Origin: Mycobacterium sp. Root265
GTDB taxonomy: Bacteria > Actinomycetota > Actinomycetes > Mycobacteriales > Mycobacteriaceae
Assembly (NCBI RefSeq): GCF_001428895.1
Contig: NZ_LMJA01000012.1
Coordinates: 63,313-127,312, forward strand
Direction of reading: 5' to 3'
Length of the DNA: 64,000 bases
The notes below the pieces were generated by a model that made no database searches, was not told the DNA's origin, and saw only the letters and a list, made by a program, of their open reading frames with translations. A program made the translations under genes and the position numbers. Below, piece by piece: positions 6,597-14,402 of this stretch. Every line of letters begins with the position of its first letter. Positions within the stretch are counted from its first letter, which is position 1.

Positions 6597-8735
6597 TCAG
6601 AGCGCCAGCGACAGCCGATCCCTGCTGCGCCGGCTGGGCAATGAGGTCGGCGGGGTATGGGCCAGGCGCAGGGTCAGCGCAATCGACTCATCCGCGTCCA
6701 GTCCGATCAGCTCATCGAATTCTCGCTGCAGCGTGCCCAATTCACCGGCATACGACGGGGACAGCTCGTGCAGATCCTCGGGGGTCTGCGCATAGAGGAA
6801 GACCGGGGACACCGGCTGGGCGCCGACACCGCGCTGCTGGGCGGTGATCCACACCGCCTCCACCGCGGAGCCGCCGGTCGCGTAGTCACGAAGTTCGCGC
6901 CCCGGCACGCTGATGACGGCGAGCGCCGAGCTGGCCAGGACGCGATCGCGCATGTCGTCGCCCAGCGCCGACCCGGCCTGCCACCCGGCCAGTTGGGCCA
7001 TCACGTCGGGGCGGCGCAGCACGCCGAGCACCGCCATGTCTCCTTCGTCAAATTCGAGGTTGCGCACATCGATACCGGCGTCCGGATCGGGGTCGCCCGG
7101 CCAGCGCAGCTCGGAGATCATCTCCCCGTGCAGATGCGGTGTCAGGAACCGGATCCGGTCCGCGGCAGCGAAAATCGTCGCCGCCCTCTCCATGTCCGCA
7201 CGCTCGGTGAGCAGCCTGAGCCGGCCACCCTGGTGTTCGGCCGCCGCAGTGAGGGCCGCGACGACCTCCGCGTCGATGGGGCGTGATTCGCCGTGATGAC
7301 GGTTCGTCTCGCGCGCCATCATCGGCCCGAAGAGCCCGGCCAGATCGGCGTCGGCAGCTGTCCCGAGCCGCAATCGAGCCTGCAATGGCACGCCGCCGGC
7401 ATCCTCGGAGACGGTGACCTCGCCGAGCGCGCTGTGCGCGGCCGCAGCGATCCGGGTGTTCAGCAGTGCCGCGCCCACCGCCACCGCGCTGCCGCGGAAT
7501 CCGACGTCCATCGTGGACGTGTAGGTGGGCGCGATCGCGATGTCGACACCGTCCGGCCGGACCCCGATGCGCCACGGCTGAACATTGCCACCCGAGGGTG
7601 CCCGCATGGCCGCCACCGCGAGATCGCCGAGAAGTTCGCCCGGGACTGTCTCCGAAGCTGCTGCGCTGCCGGCTGATTCAATCCATTCGGCCTCATCGCC
7701 ACTGTGGTGGCCCATCTCGGGCTCATGTATCTGGTCGAGCGCCCAGCCGATGTCGAGGCGGGTCCGCCCGGAACGCAGCTCCTCCCCCAGCCCGATCCGG
7801 CGGACGGCCTCGGTCACCGCACACGCACCGATACCGACATCGGCGGCCGTCTGCGGCCAGGTCGACACCGACTTGTCGATCTCGATCAACGATGCCGCGA
7901 TGCGCGCCGAGAGCCGGTCGGCCTCCAGGTGGCGCAGGATGTGCGGGATCTTCTCACGATTGGTCATGCCCGGCAGCAGGTCGATATCGAGCTGTCCGAG
8001 CAGTCCGTGCAGGATCGGCCGGCCCGGTTCGTGATCGAACCGCTCCACGTCGACGATGCCGCGGTCGCTGGTCGCCATCAGCACCGGGATCCGCCGCTGC
8101 TGCGCAGCCAACCGGAGCACGGCTTTCATGTGCAGCGAATCGCACTCCTCGACCGCGATGTCCAGACCGTCGACGAAGGCGTCGAGTGTCTCGGGATTGA
8201 GTCCCGTCTCGAACACCTCGACGGGCAGGTACGGATCGATCTCGGCGATCCGGCGCGCGGCCACGTACGCCTTGTTCACCCCGAGATCGAGGACGGTGGC
8301 CGGGACCCGGTTGAGGTTCGACAGTTCCAGCTCATCGAAATCGGCCAGCCGCAAACTGCCGCACACCCCCTGCATGGCCAGCGTGTGGGCGATGATGTGT
8401 CCGACGCTCAGCCCGGCGACCCCGATCGAGAGCTCGCCGAGCCGATCCTGCTCGGCGGCGGTGATGCTGTTGCGGTTGCGGTCCAGCCGCAGCGCCCGAA
8501 ATGCGCGGGGGCCCAGCACCGACACGGCGGTGCGCCGCCACGGATAGAACGCCCACCTGCCGGGTTCGGCGACCAGATCGGGATCCGGTTCCGGGCGCAG
8601 ACCCTGCAGGCTTGCCAGTTGCTGCCCGTGGTGGTCCAGGAATTCGATGCCCGGGTCCCGGCGCAGCGTGGCGAGGATTTCGCTGTCGGCGGGGTCGGCC
8701 GGGTCCAGAATCTGTGCACGGTAAGCGATCGGCAT
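6597..8735 (-). CDS. moeY: MoeY / Rv1355c-like fusion of a ThiF (E1-like) domain and a nitroreductase-like domain
   Basis: A 712-residue protein, near the 715 I recall for Rv1355c. After about 90 N-terminal residues comes an E1/ThiF adenylating domain (about 100-330): nucleotide loop GVAGLSVGHIIAHTLA, the Asp/Asn/Arg motif ADFDELELSNLNR, Lys in GVNKAYVAARRI, and EECDSLHMK. The catalytic Cys and the CxxC zinc pairs of classic ThiF/MoeB are not evident. Residues about 365-690 form a nitroreductase-like FMN fold (APSGGNVQPWRIGV; SALAVISVPG; AVEAVWITAQQRGVG). The old name implies molybdopterin synthesis, but nothing here demands that. It is divergent from the P450 and close to two c-di-GMP genes, echoing the Rv1354c-Rv1357c order. 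Confidence 0.88.
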   Translation of the reverse strand: MPIAYRAQILDPADPADSEILATLRRDPGIEFLDHHGQQLASLQGLRPEPDPDLVAEPGRWAFYPWRRTAVSVLGPRAFRALRLDRNRNSITAAEQDRLGELSIGVAGLSVGHIIAHTLAMQGVCGSLRLADFDELELSNLNRVPATVLDLGVNKAYVAARRIAEIDPYLPVEVFETGLNPETLDAFVDGLDIAVEECDSLHMKAVLRLAAQQRRIPVLMATSDRGIVDVERFDHEPGRPILHGLLGQLDIDLLPGMTNREKIPHILRHLEADRLSARIAASLIEIDKSVSTWPQTAADVGIGACAVTEAVRRIGLGEELRSGRTRLDIGWALDQIHEPEMGHHSGDEAEWIESAGSAAASETVPGELLGDLAVAAMRAPSGGNVQPWRIGVRPDGVDIAIAPTYTSTMDVGFRGSAVAVGAALLNTRIAAAAHSALGEVTVSEDAGGVPLQARLRLGTAADADLAGLFGPMMARETNRHHGESRPIDAEVVAALTAAAEHQGGRLRLLTERADMERAATIFAAADRIRFLTPHLHGEMISELRWPGDPDPDAGIDVRNLEFDEGDMAVLGVLRRPDVMAQLAGWQAGSALGDDMRDRVLASSALAVISVPGRELRDYATGGSAVEAVWITAQQRGVGAQPVSPVFLYAQTPEDLHELSPSYAGELGTLQREFDELIGLDADESIALTLRLAHTPPTSLPSRRSRDRLSLAL

Positions 8736-8783
8736 GCTGTCCTCGTCATCCTCGGGCGCCGCGGCGCCAACTCATCCGAGTCG

Positions 8784-8790
8784 TACACTA
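8784..8790. promoter_or_regulatory. Overlapping divergent -10 boxes (P450 and moeY)
   Basis: TACACT (8784-8789) on the plus strand and TAGTGT (8785-8790 complement) on the minus strand both fit TANNNT, so the P450 and moeY promoters would compete. A perfect 14-bp palindrome, GGCGCCGCGGCGCC, lies at 8755-8768 between this point and moeY. No -35 boxes are convincing. Confidence 0.4.
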
Positions 8791-8832
8791 GGACCGATTC
8801 AACGGGGGCGTAGCGACCGACTCGACGGAGGT

Positions 8833-10206
8833 ATGTCCTTGCCCGACATTACGCATGATCGAACCGTTGCCGAACTGCCTCTCGCCCCGCTCAATCCGCT
8901 GCCGTACCGGCAAAGACGGGACGCGTTGCGCAATTTCCACACCGGCACCGACATCCTGCGTGATGCGGGCGGTCCGGTGACCCGGTTCAGCCTCGGCCCG
9001 AGTTGGCTCATGCCGCCCATCGTGGTGGCCACGTCACCTCAGGGAATACGCGATATCGTCAGCGTCCGCGACGGTTCCATCGACAAGACCAGTGCCGTCG
9101 CCGCCCAGTTGCGCAGCCTCATCGGGGGCAACCTTTTCGTCTTGCCACACGATGAATGGCTACCTCGCCGGCGCACCCTGCAACCTGTTTTCACCAAGCA
9201 ACGCGTCGACTCTTTTGCCGGACATATGGCAGAGGCTGCCGAAATGATCACGGACTCTTGGGTGGACGGCAGCGAGATCGACCTGGACAGCCAGGCCCGG
9301 CAGTTGTCCATGCGGGCGCTGGGGCGCTCGGTGCTGGGACTGGACCTCGACGAAAGATCCGATGCCGTAGCCGAACCGCTGCGGGTGGCCACCAGTTACG
9401 CCGTGGCCCGCGCGCTGCGCCCGCTGCGGGCACCGTCCTGGTTGCCGACACCGGCGCGGCGACGGGCCCGGGCGGCGACCGAAAGTATCCGCCGGCTGGC
9501 CGGCGAGATCATCACCGCCTGCCGCGCCGACCCCACCCTGGACGCTCCCCTGGTGCACGCACTCATCGCCGCCACCGACCCGGAGACCGGCCAGCCGCTG
9601 TCGGACAACGAGATCCGCGACGAGATGATCATCTTCCTGTTCGCCGGGCAGGACACCACCGCCACCACGCTGACCTACACCCTGTGGTCGCTGGGACGAC
9701 ACCCCGAGATCCAGGACCGGGTCTTCGCCGAGGTTGCCGCGCTCGCAGACCGGAGGCTGACCACCGACGATGTCGGCCGTCTGGGCTACACCGTCCAGGT
9801 GATCAAGGAAGCGCTGCGGCTGTGCCCGCCGGGGCCGACCGGCTCGCGCAGGGCGACACGGGATGTCGAGGTGGCCGGGTACCGGGTCGAGGCCGGCACC
9901 ATGCTGGTGTTCGGCCGCATGTCGGTGCAACGTGATCCGTCGCTGTGGGCAAACCCCTTGGAGTTCGACCCCGAGCGGTTCAGCGCCCAGAACTCAAAGG
10001 ACCGCGACCGCTGGCAGTACGTGCCCTTCGGTGGCGGCCCACGTTCCTGTATCGGCGATCATTTCGCGATGCTGGAGGCGACGCTCGCGATCGCCACCAT
10101 CATCCGCGACGTGCAGATCACCGCGCTGGAAGCCGATTTCCCCCTGGCCGTGCCGTTCACCATGGTGCCGGTCGGCCCGATCCGCGCCCGGGTGGCTGCG
10201 CGTTGA
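8833..10206 (+). CDS. Cytochrome P450
   Basis: A 457-residue haem monooxygenase. The ATG at 8833 with GAGGT immediately before it is preferred to an upstream in-frame ATG at 8734. The I-helix is FLFAGQDTTATTL (about 275), the K-helix ExxR is KEALRLCPPGP, and the haem-binding loop is FGGGPRSCIGDHFAMLEATL, with the thiolate Cys near residue 408. The relatively long N-terminus and FAGxDTT/FGGGPRxCIG style resemble the CYP132/137/138-like mycobacterial group, but I do not assign a CYP number. It has no attached redox domain, so it needs a ferredoxin and reductase; fprB is in the same window. It converges with a TetR gene across a strong stem-loop. Confidence 0.93.
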   Translation: MSLPDITHDRTVAELPLAPLNPLPYRQRRDALRNFHTGTDILRDAGGPVTRFSLGPSWLMPPIVVATSPQGIRDIVSVRDGSIDKTSAVAAQLRSLIGGNLFVLPHDEWLPRRRTLQPVFTKQRVDSFAGHMAEAAEMITDSWVDGSEIDLDSQARQLSMRALGRSVLGLDLDERSDAVAEPLRVATSYAVARALRPLRAPSWLPTPARRRARAATESIRRLAGEIITACRADPTLDAPLVHALIAATDPETGQPLSDNEIRDEMIIFLFAGQDTTATTLTYTLWSLGRHPEIQDRVFAEVAALADRRLTTDDVGRLGYTVQVIKEALRLCPPGPTGSRRATRDVEVAGYRVEAGTMLVFGRMSVQRDPSLWANPLEFDPERFSAQNSKDRDRWQYVPFGGGPRSCIGDHFAMLEATLAIATIIRDVQITALEADFPLAVPFTMVPVGPIRARVAAR

Positions 10207-10253
10207 TCCCTGGTGGGGCATACCCCACGAACACCCGCACCAGGGATCAACGC
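10200..10253. terminator. Bidirectional stem-loop between convergent P450 and TetR genes
   Basis: A perfect 16-bp stem joins 10200-10215 to 10238-10253, and the P450 stop codon (10204-10206) lies inside the left arm. An alternative smaller hairpin, GTGGGG-CATA-CCCCAC (10213-10228), shares three bases with the left arm, so the two folds partly exclude each other. There is no T-run on either side. Confidence 0.7.
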
Positions 10254-10264
10254 TCGCCAGTTGG

Positions 10265-10906
10265 TCAATCGCCGTCCGCGGGGCCGGCGGAAGTGAGGAC
10301 CTGACCCTCGCGGATCAGCCTCGTCGCCGCGGCATCCCAGCGCTGCAGCTGCGTTCGGGTGACGAACGATTCGGGCAGATGGCGCTCGATGTGCGGCCGC
10401 AGGATCATCGCCCCGACCCGCAGGATCAAGGGGTTGAGCGCACCCCACACCGGATCGAGATCGGGTCGGGTCAGGCCGGCCTCGGCGAACTTCTCGCCCT
10501 GCGCGGCGCTGATCTGGAGCAGACCGTCGAAGATCACCGATCCGATCTTGTCGCCCTCGACGAGTGCATGCGCGATGTAGTTCACCAGGTCCGGGTATTC
10601 ATAGAGCAACTGGGAGAAGCGGCTGCCCATCCCCGCCAGGTATTCGCTGGTCATCTCCGATACCGGTGTCGCCTCGATGATCTCGCCGAACACCTGCAGC
10701 ACGTAGTCGTCGACGGCGGCCACCAGTCCGGCCTTGTTGCGGAAATAGTGCTGCACCAGGCCGATCGAGACCCCGGCCTCCTCGGCTACGGCCCGCAGCG
10801 ATGTCGCGGCGACACCGTTCTCGGCCAGGGTCCGCACGGCGGCATCACGAATCCGATCGATACTCGTGGGCTCGGGCGTGACCGATGGCCTGAGGAAGAC
10901 CGTCAT
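10265..10906 (-). CDS. TetR family transcriptional regulator
   Basis: A 213-residue regulator. The helix-turn-helix spans about residues 17-64: IRDAAVRTLAENGVAATSLR, AVAEEAGVSIGLVQHYFRNK, then AGLVAAVDDYVLQVFG. The C-terminal domain is helical and of unknown ligand. A palindrome, AATACA-N7-TGTATT (10916-10934), lies 9 bases upstream of the start and is probably its own operator. It converges with the P450 and is divergent from the dienelactone hydrolase gene; either could be a target. Confidence 0.88.
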   Translation of the reverse strand: MTVFLRPSVTPEPTSIDRIRDAAVRTLAENGVAATSLRAVAEEAGVSIGLVQHYFRNKAGLVAAVDDYVLQVFGEIIEATPVSEMTSEYLAGMGSRFSQLLYEYPDLVNYIAHALVEGDKIGSVIFDGLLQISAAQGEKFAEAGLTRPDLDPVWGALNPLILRVGAMILRPHIERHLPESFVTRTQLQRWDAAATRLIREGQVLTSAGPADGD

Positions 10907-10913
10907 GACCTCG

Positions 10914-10934
10914 ACAATACAGGCAACTTGTATT
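10914..10934 (-). promoter_or_regulatory. Promoter and probable auto-operator of the TetR gene at 10265-10906
   Basis: On the minus strand TATTGT (10914-10919) is a -10 candidate 7 bases before the ATG at 10906, giving an almost leaderless transcript. AATACA (10916-10921) and TGTATT (10929-10934) are perfect 6-bp arms with a 7-base centre and overlap this -10, the usual layout of TetR autorepression. Confidence 0.55.
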
Positions 10935-11053
10935 CCAGTGCGACCCTATGGTTCGGCGGTATGGCAGGCTGGGTCGGCAGTGCGTGCGTACCGTCGCCGA
11001 CCTGCCGAATGCGCTGGCCACCAGATCAGCTGAACAACAACGGGATAACCCAC

Positions 11054-11758
11054 ATGCCGAAGGTCACTTACCCAGCACCCGCCGGCCCTTTGCCCGGCTA
11101 CCTCGCGACACCCACCACGGAGGGCCCCTGGCCGGCCGTCATCGTGGTCCAGGACGTGCGCGGGATGACCGCCGATGTGCGGCGCATCAGTGACCGCCTC
11201 GCCGCGGCGGGATATCTCACGCTGGCGCCCGCGCTCTACGGCCGGGGCCTCAAGATCAGATGCATGATCTCCACCATCCGCACCCACTTCGCGGGCACCG
11301 GTGATGCCTTCGATGACATCGTCGCGGCACGTGATCACCTACTGGCCGACCCGAACTGCACGGGCAAGGTCGGGCTGGTCGGTTTCTGCATGGGCGCCGG
11401 CTTCGTCCTGCAACTCGCGCCCAGCGGTCTGTTCGACGCCTCCGCACCGAACTACGGGCTGAGTCCCAAGAACATCGAGGTGCTCGCCGAATCGTGTCCC
11501 GTGGTGGCGACTTACGGTGCGAAGGACCGGATCGCCCGCAGTGGATCCGCGGCCGCACTGGAAGCCGTGCTCGCCAAGGGCGACGTGCCCCGCGATATCA
11601 AGGAGTACGAGAACGTCGGCCACAGCTTCATGAACAACTCCGGCATCCCGGCACCCTTCAATGTGATCGAGCGGATCGCCGGCATGGAGTACTCCGAACC
11701 GGAGGCCGAGGACGCCTGGCAGCGGATCTTGACCTTCTTCGGCGAACATCTGCGCTGA
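11054..11758 (+). CDS. Dienelactone hydrolase family protein
   Basis: A 234-residue alpha/beta hydrolase. The ATG at 11054 opens with MPKVTYPAPAGPLPGYLATP, the expected family start, so the long upstream open frame (inside the P450 and TetR region) is ignored. The nucleophile Cys lies in GLVGFCMGAGF (about residue 116), the acid in TYGAKDRIA and the His in YENVGHSFMN. DLH enzymes hydrolyse enol lactones in chlorocatechol or other ring-cleavage routes; many paralogues have other ester substrates. It is followed after 21 bases by a methyltransferase on the same strand. Confidence 0.87.
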   Translation: MPKVTYPAPAGPLPGYLATPTTEGPWPAVIVVQDVRGMTADVRRISDRLAAAGYLTLAPALYGRGLKIRCMISTIRTHFAGTGDAFDDIVAARDHLLADPNCTGKVGLVGFCMGAGFVLQLAPSGLFDASAPNYGLSPKNIEVLAESCPVVATYGAKDRIARSGSAAALEAVLAKGDVPRDIKEYENVGHSFMNNSGIPAPFNVIERIAGMEYSEPEAEDAWQRILTFFGEHLR

Positions 11759-11779
11759 CTCCCGCTACGCTTTGGCGCT

Positions 11780-12445
11780 ATGGCTGAAGTGATGGACTGG
11801 GATGCCGCCTACTCCGACCGCGTCTTCGGTGGGCCCCCACCGTGGAACATCGGTGAGGCGCAGTCCGAGATCGTCGCGCTGATCGACGCCGGCAAGATCA
11901 CCAGCCCCGTCCTCGACGCCGGCTGCGGCGTGGGCGACGTGGCACTGGCGCTGGCAGAGGCCGGGTACGACGTCGTCGGCGCGGACATCTCCACCGTCGC
12001 CATCGAGGCGGCGGCCCGGGACGCCGCAGAACGCGGACTGACCAATGTGCGCTTCGTGCAAGGTGACCTGCGCACGCTCGCCGTGGACGGCGAACCGTTC
12101 AACACCATCGTCGACTGCACGTTGTTCCACTCGCTACCGGTGGAGGCACGCCCGGACTACCTGCGCGCGGTGTACGACGTATCCGCGCCCGGTGCCGTAT
12201 TGCACATGCTGGTGTTCACCACCGACGCGCTGCCGCCGGACTCCCCCTTCCCGATACCCAATCTGGTGACCGAGTCCGAATTGCAGGAAGCCGTATCGCA
12301 GGTGTGGACGATCGAGAATCTGCAGCCGTCGTTTGTCGCGGTCAATCTGCCGTACGCTCCGGACGCCCCGAAACTCAGTTTCGAGTTCGACGACAAGGGC
12401 CGGATGAAGCTTCCCGCACTGCTGCTGTCGGCCCGCAAGACCTGA
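11780..12445 (+). CDS. Class I SAM-dependent methyltransferase
   Basis: A 221-residue protein with motif I VLDAGCGVGDVALALAEAGY (about residues 44-63), the acidic residue after beta-2 (VVGADISTVAIEAA), motif II-like FNTIVDCTLFHSLP and a post-motif section AVYDVSAPGAVLHMLVFTTD. The N-terminal pattern WDAAYSDRVFGGPPPWNIGE resembles small-molecule methyltransferases of the thiopurine/UbiE-like group. The substrate is unknown. It abuts the convergent dcpA-like gene with no spacer (stops TGA and TCA complement adjacent). Confidence 0.85.
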   Translation: MAEVMDWDAAYSDRVFGGPPPWNIGEAQSEIVALIDAGKITSPVLDAGCGVGDVALALAEAGYDVVGADISTVAIEAAARDAAERGLTNVRFVQGDLRTLAVDGEPFNTIVDCTLFHSLPVEARPDYLRAVYDVSAPGAVLHMLVFTTDALPPDSPFPIPNLVTESELQEAVSQVWTIENLQPSFVAVNLPYAPDAPKLSFEFDDKGRMKLPALLLSARKT

Positions 12446-14275
12446 TCATCGCCGCCAGGCGATGGTGCCGGTCTCCAGCATCTGGGTCATGGTGTCGGCA
12501 TCGACCGGGGGTGAGAGCAGGAAGCCCTGTGCCTGATGGCAACCCATCTTCACCAGCATCTGCGCGGCCGCCTCGGTCTCCAGTCCCACCGCGACCAGGC
12601 CGAGGCCGAACGCCTCGCCGAGGGACACGATGGCCCGGATGATCGCCAGATCGTCCTTGCTCCCGTCGAGGTGCTGCACGAATGACCGGTCGATCTTCAA
12701 GGTGTCGATGGGCAGCGATTTCAGCCGGCTCAAATCGCTGTAGGCGGCCCCGAACTCGTCGAGCGCCAGCCCCACCCCGAGCGCTCGCAGTGCGGTGAGG
12801 ATCTCGTCGTTCAGGTCGGCGTCATCGGTGACGAAACTCTCCGCGAACTCCAGGCTCAACGAGGCCGGGTCGAGTTCGTACTCCGTCAGCACCCGCGCCA
12901 CGTGGTCGGCGAAACCAGCGGCGACCCGTTGTACCGGTGACACATTGACCCGCAGCTTCACGTCCTGCGCGAGCCCCACCGACTTCCAGTGCCGCAACTG
13001 CGCGCAGGAGTCCTGCAGTACCTTGCGGCCCAACACCGCTGCCAGGTTGGAGGATTCGGCGACGGGCATGAATGCGCTCGGGAGCAGCATGCCCCGGGTG
13101 GGGTGGTTCCACCGCACCAGCGCCTCGACCGCCACCACCTTGCCGGTACGCAGATCCACCTCGGGCTGGTAGTGCACCACGAAGGCTTCGTTCTCGATGC
13201 CATCGCGCAGATGCAACTCGACATCGTTGAGCAACAGGTATTTCAGGGCAATGGCGTCGGTGAAGACGGCGGTGTCGTTGCCCCCCGAACCCTTGGCCGC
13301 CACCAACGCCAGATCGGCGTAACGCAACACATCGGAGGCCGAGTCGCGGCCCGGGAAACCCACCGCCACACCGATACTGGCGGTCCGGCGGACGAATTCG
13401 CGTCCGATGGTGAAGGGCTCTTTGAGCAGCAGCCGGATCCGGTCGGCCAGCAGCGCGGCCTCCTCCAGTTCCATCGGCTGGTGCGGCACGATCACGAACT
13501 CGTCACCACCCTGGCGCGCGAGAAGCGCGGTGTCGCCGATCGATTCACGCAGGCGTCGGGCGAACTGCGCGATCAGTTCATCGCCCGCGGTGTGACCGAA
13601 CTGATCGTTCACCGATTTCAGCCGGTCCAGGTCGGTGAACAGCACGGCCGCCGGGCCGTCCTGACCGACTGCCAGGCGCCCGTTGAGATGATCGGTGAGG
13701 ACGCGGCTGTTGCACAGCCCGGTGAGGTCGTCGTGCTCGGCCAAAAACTGCAACCGGTCGATCGCCACCAGCCTCGCCTGCAGCTGAGCGAACATCGTCG
13801 CGATCGTCTTCAGCGCGTTGAGTTCTTCCTCCAGCCACTCCCGGTCGCCGTACTTCACGAAACCCAACGTGCCGGTGGTGACGTCATGGGACAGCAGCGG
13901 CACGCAAGCCATCGAAATCTGCGGAACCTCGGTGCCCTGCTGGATCGTCTGCTGATACTCGTCGGTCTTGGGCTCCGGACGGATCACCAGCGGCTCCTTG
14001 AGCCACTCAGCCATCGCGAAGACCGGGTCGGCGTCGGCGAAGTACACCACGCCGATCGGGTCCGGGTCGGGCACGAAGGTGCGTATAGGCCACTGCGCCA
14101 CCAACCGGGTCGCGTGGATCTCGTGATCGTTGTGCCGCAGGAACGCGACATCGAGCCCGAGATATGCCGCCAGATCGGTGAGTACCAACTCACTGACCTC
14201 GACCACATTGTCGGTGTGCGCGGTGATCAGCCGTTTGGCAGCCAGATCCACCAAGCCGTTGAGGCTGCCGATCAA
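12446..14275 (-). CDS. dcpA: GAF-GGDEF-EAL cyclic-di-GMP synthase/phosphodiesterase (DcpA / Rv1354c-like)
   Basis: A 609-residue three-domain protein: GAF (about 20-180), GGDEF (about 190-345; DDLTGLCNSRVL, active loop RQGGDEFVIV) and EAL (about 355-600; VEALVRWNHP, LRVNVSP, EFAESFV, KIDRSFV, VGLETEAAAQ, QAQGFLLSPP). The GGDEF loop is intact, so diguanylate cyclase activity is expected. The EAL DDFG motif reads DEFG, a conservative change of a metal ligand that may alter phosphodiesterase rate. The start is TTG at 14275 because an in-frame TGA lies two codons upstream. The domain order matches the M. smegmatis bifunctional enzyme DcpA. Confidence 0.9.
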   Translation of the reverse strand: MIGSLNGLVDLAAKRLITAHTDNVVEVSELVLTDLAAYLGLDVAFLRHNDHEIHATRLVAQWPIRTFVPDPDPIGVVYFADADPVFAMAEWLKEPLVIRPEPKTDEYQQTIQQGTEVPQISMACVPLLSHDVTTGTLGFVKYGDREWLEEELNALKTIATMFAQLQARLVAIDRLQFLAEHDDLTGLCNSRVLTDHLNGRLAVGQDGPAAVLFTDLDRLKSVNDQFGHTAGDELIAQFARRLRESIGDTALLARQGGDEFVIVPHQPMELEEAALLADRIRLLLKEPFTIGREFVRRTASIGVAVGFPGRDSASDVLRYADLALVAAKGSGGNDTAVFTDAIALKYLLLNDVELHLRDGIENEAFVVHYQPEVDLRTGKVVAVEALVRWNHPTRGMLLPSAFMPVAESSNLAAVLGRKVLQDSCAQLRHWKSVGLAQDVKLRVNVSPVQRVAAGFADHVARVLTEYELDPASLSLEFAESFVTDDADLNDEILTALRALGVGLALDEFGAAYSDLSRLKSLPIDTLKIDRSFVQHLDGSKDDLAIIRAIVSLGEAFGLGLVAVGLETEAAAQMLVKMGCHQAQGFLLSPPVDADTMTQMLETGTIAWRR

Positions 14276-14402
14276 CTGGCGTCACCGACCTTGCAAGCCC
14301 CCCGGCATCCGGTAGCACGGCGAGAGGTGCACATCGCCCATACTTTAGCGGTCTGCGTCAATTTTGCCCCGGTGCCCAGCCGGTACGCACATACCGCACG
14401 GC

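Noticed and set aside
9863-11053. Possible N-terminal extension of the dienelactone hydrolase through the P450 and TetR genes
   Set aside because: The extension is shadow sequence of other genes; the family start MPKVTYPAPAG matches 11054.
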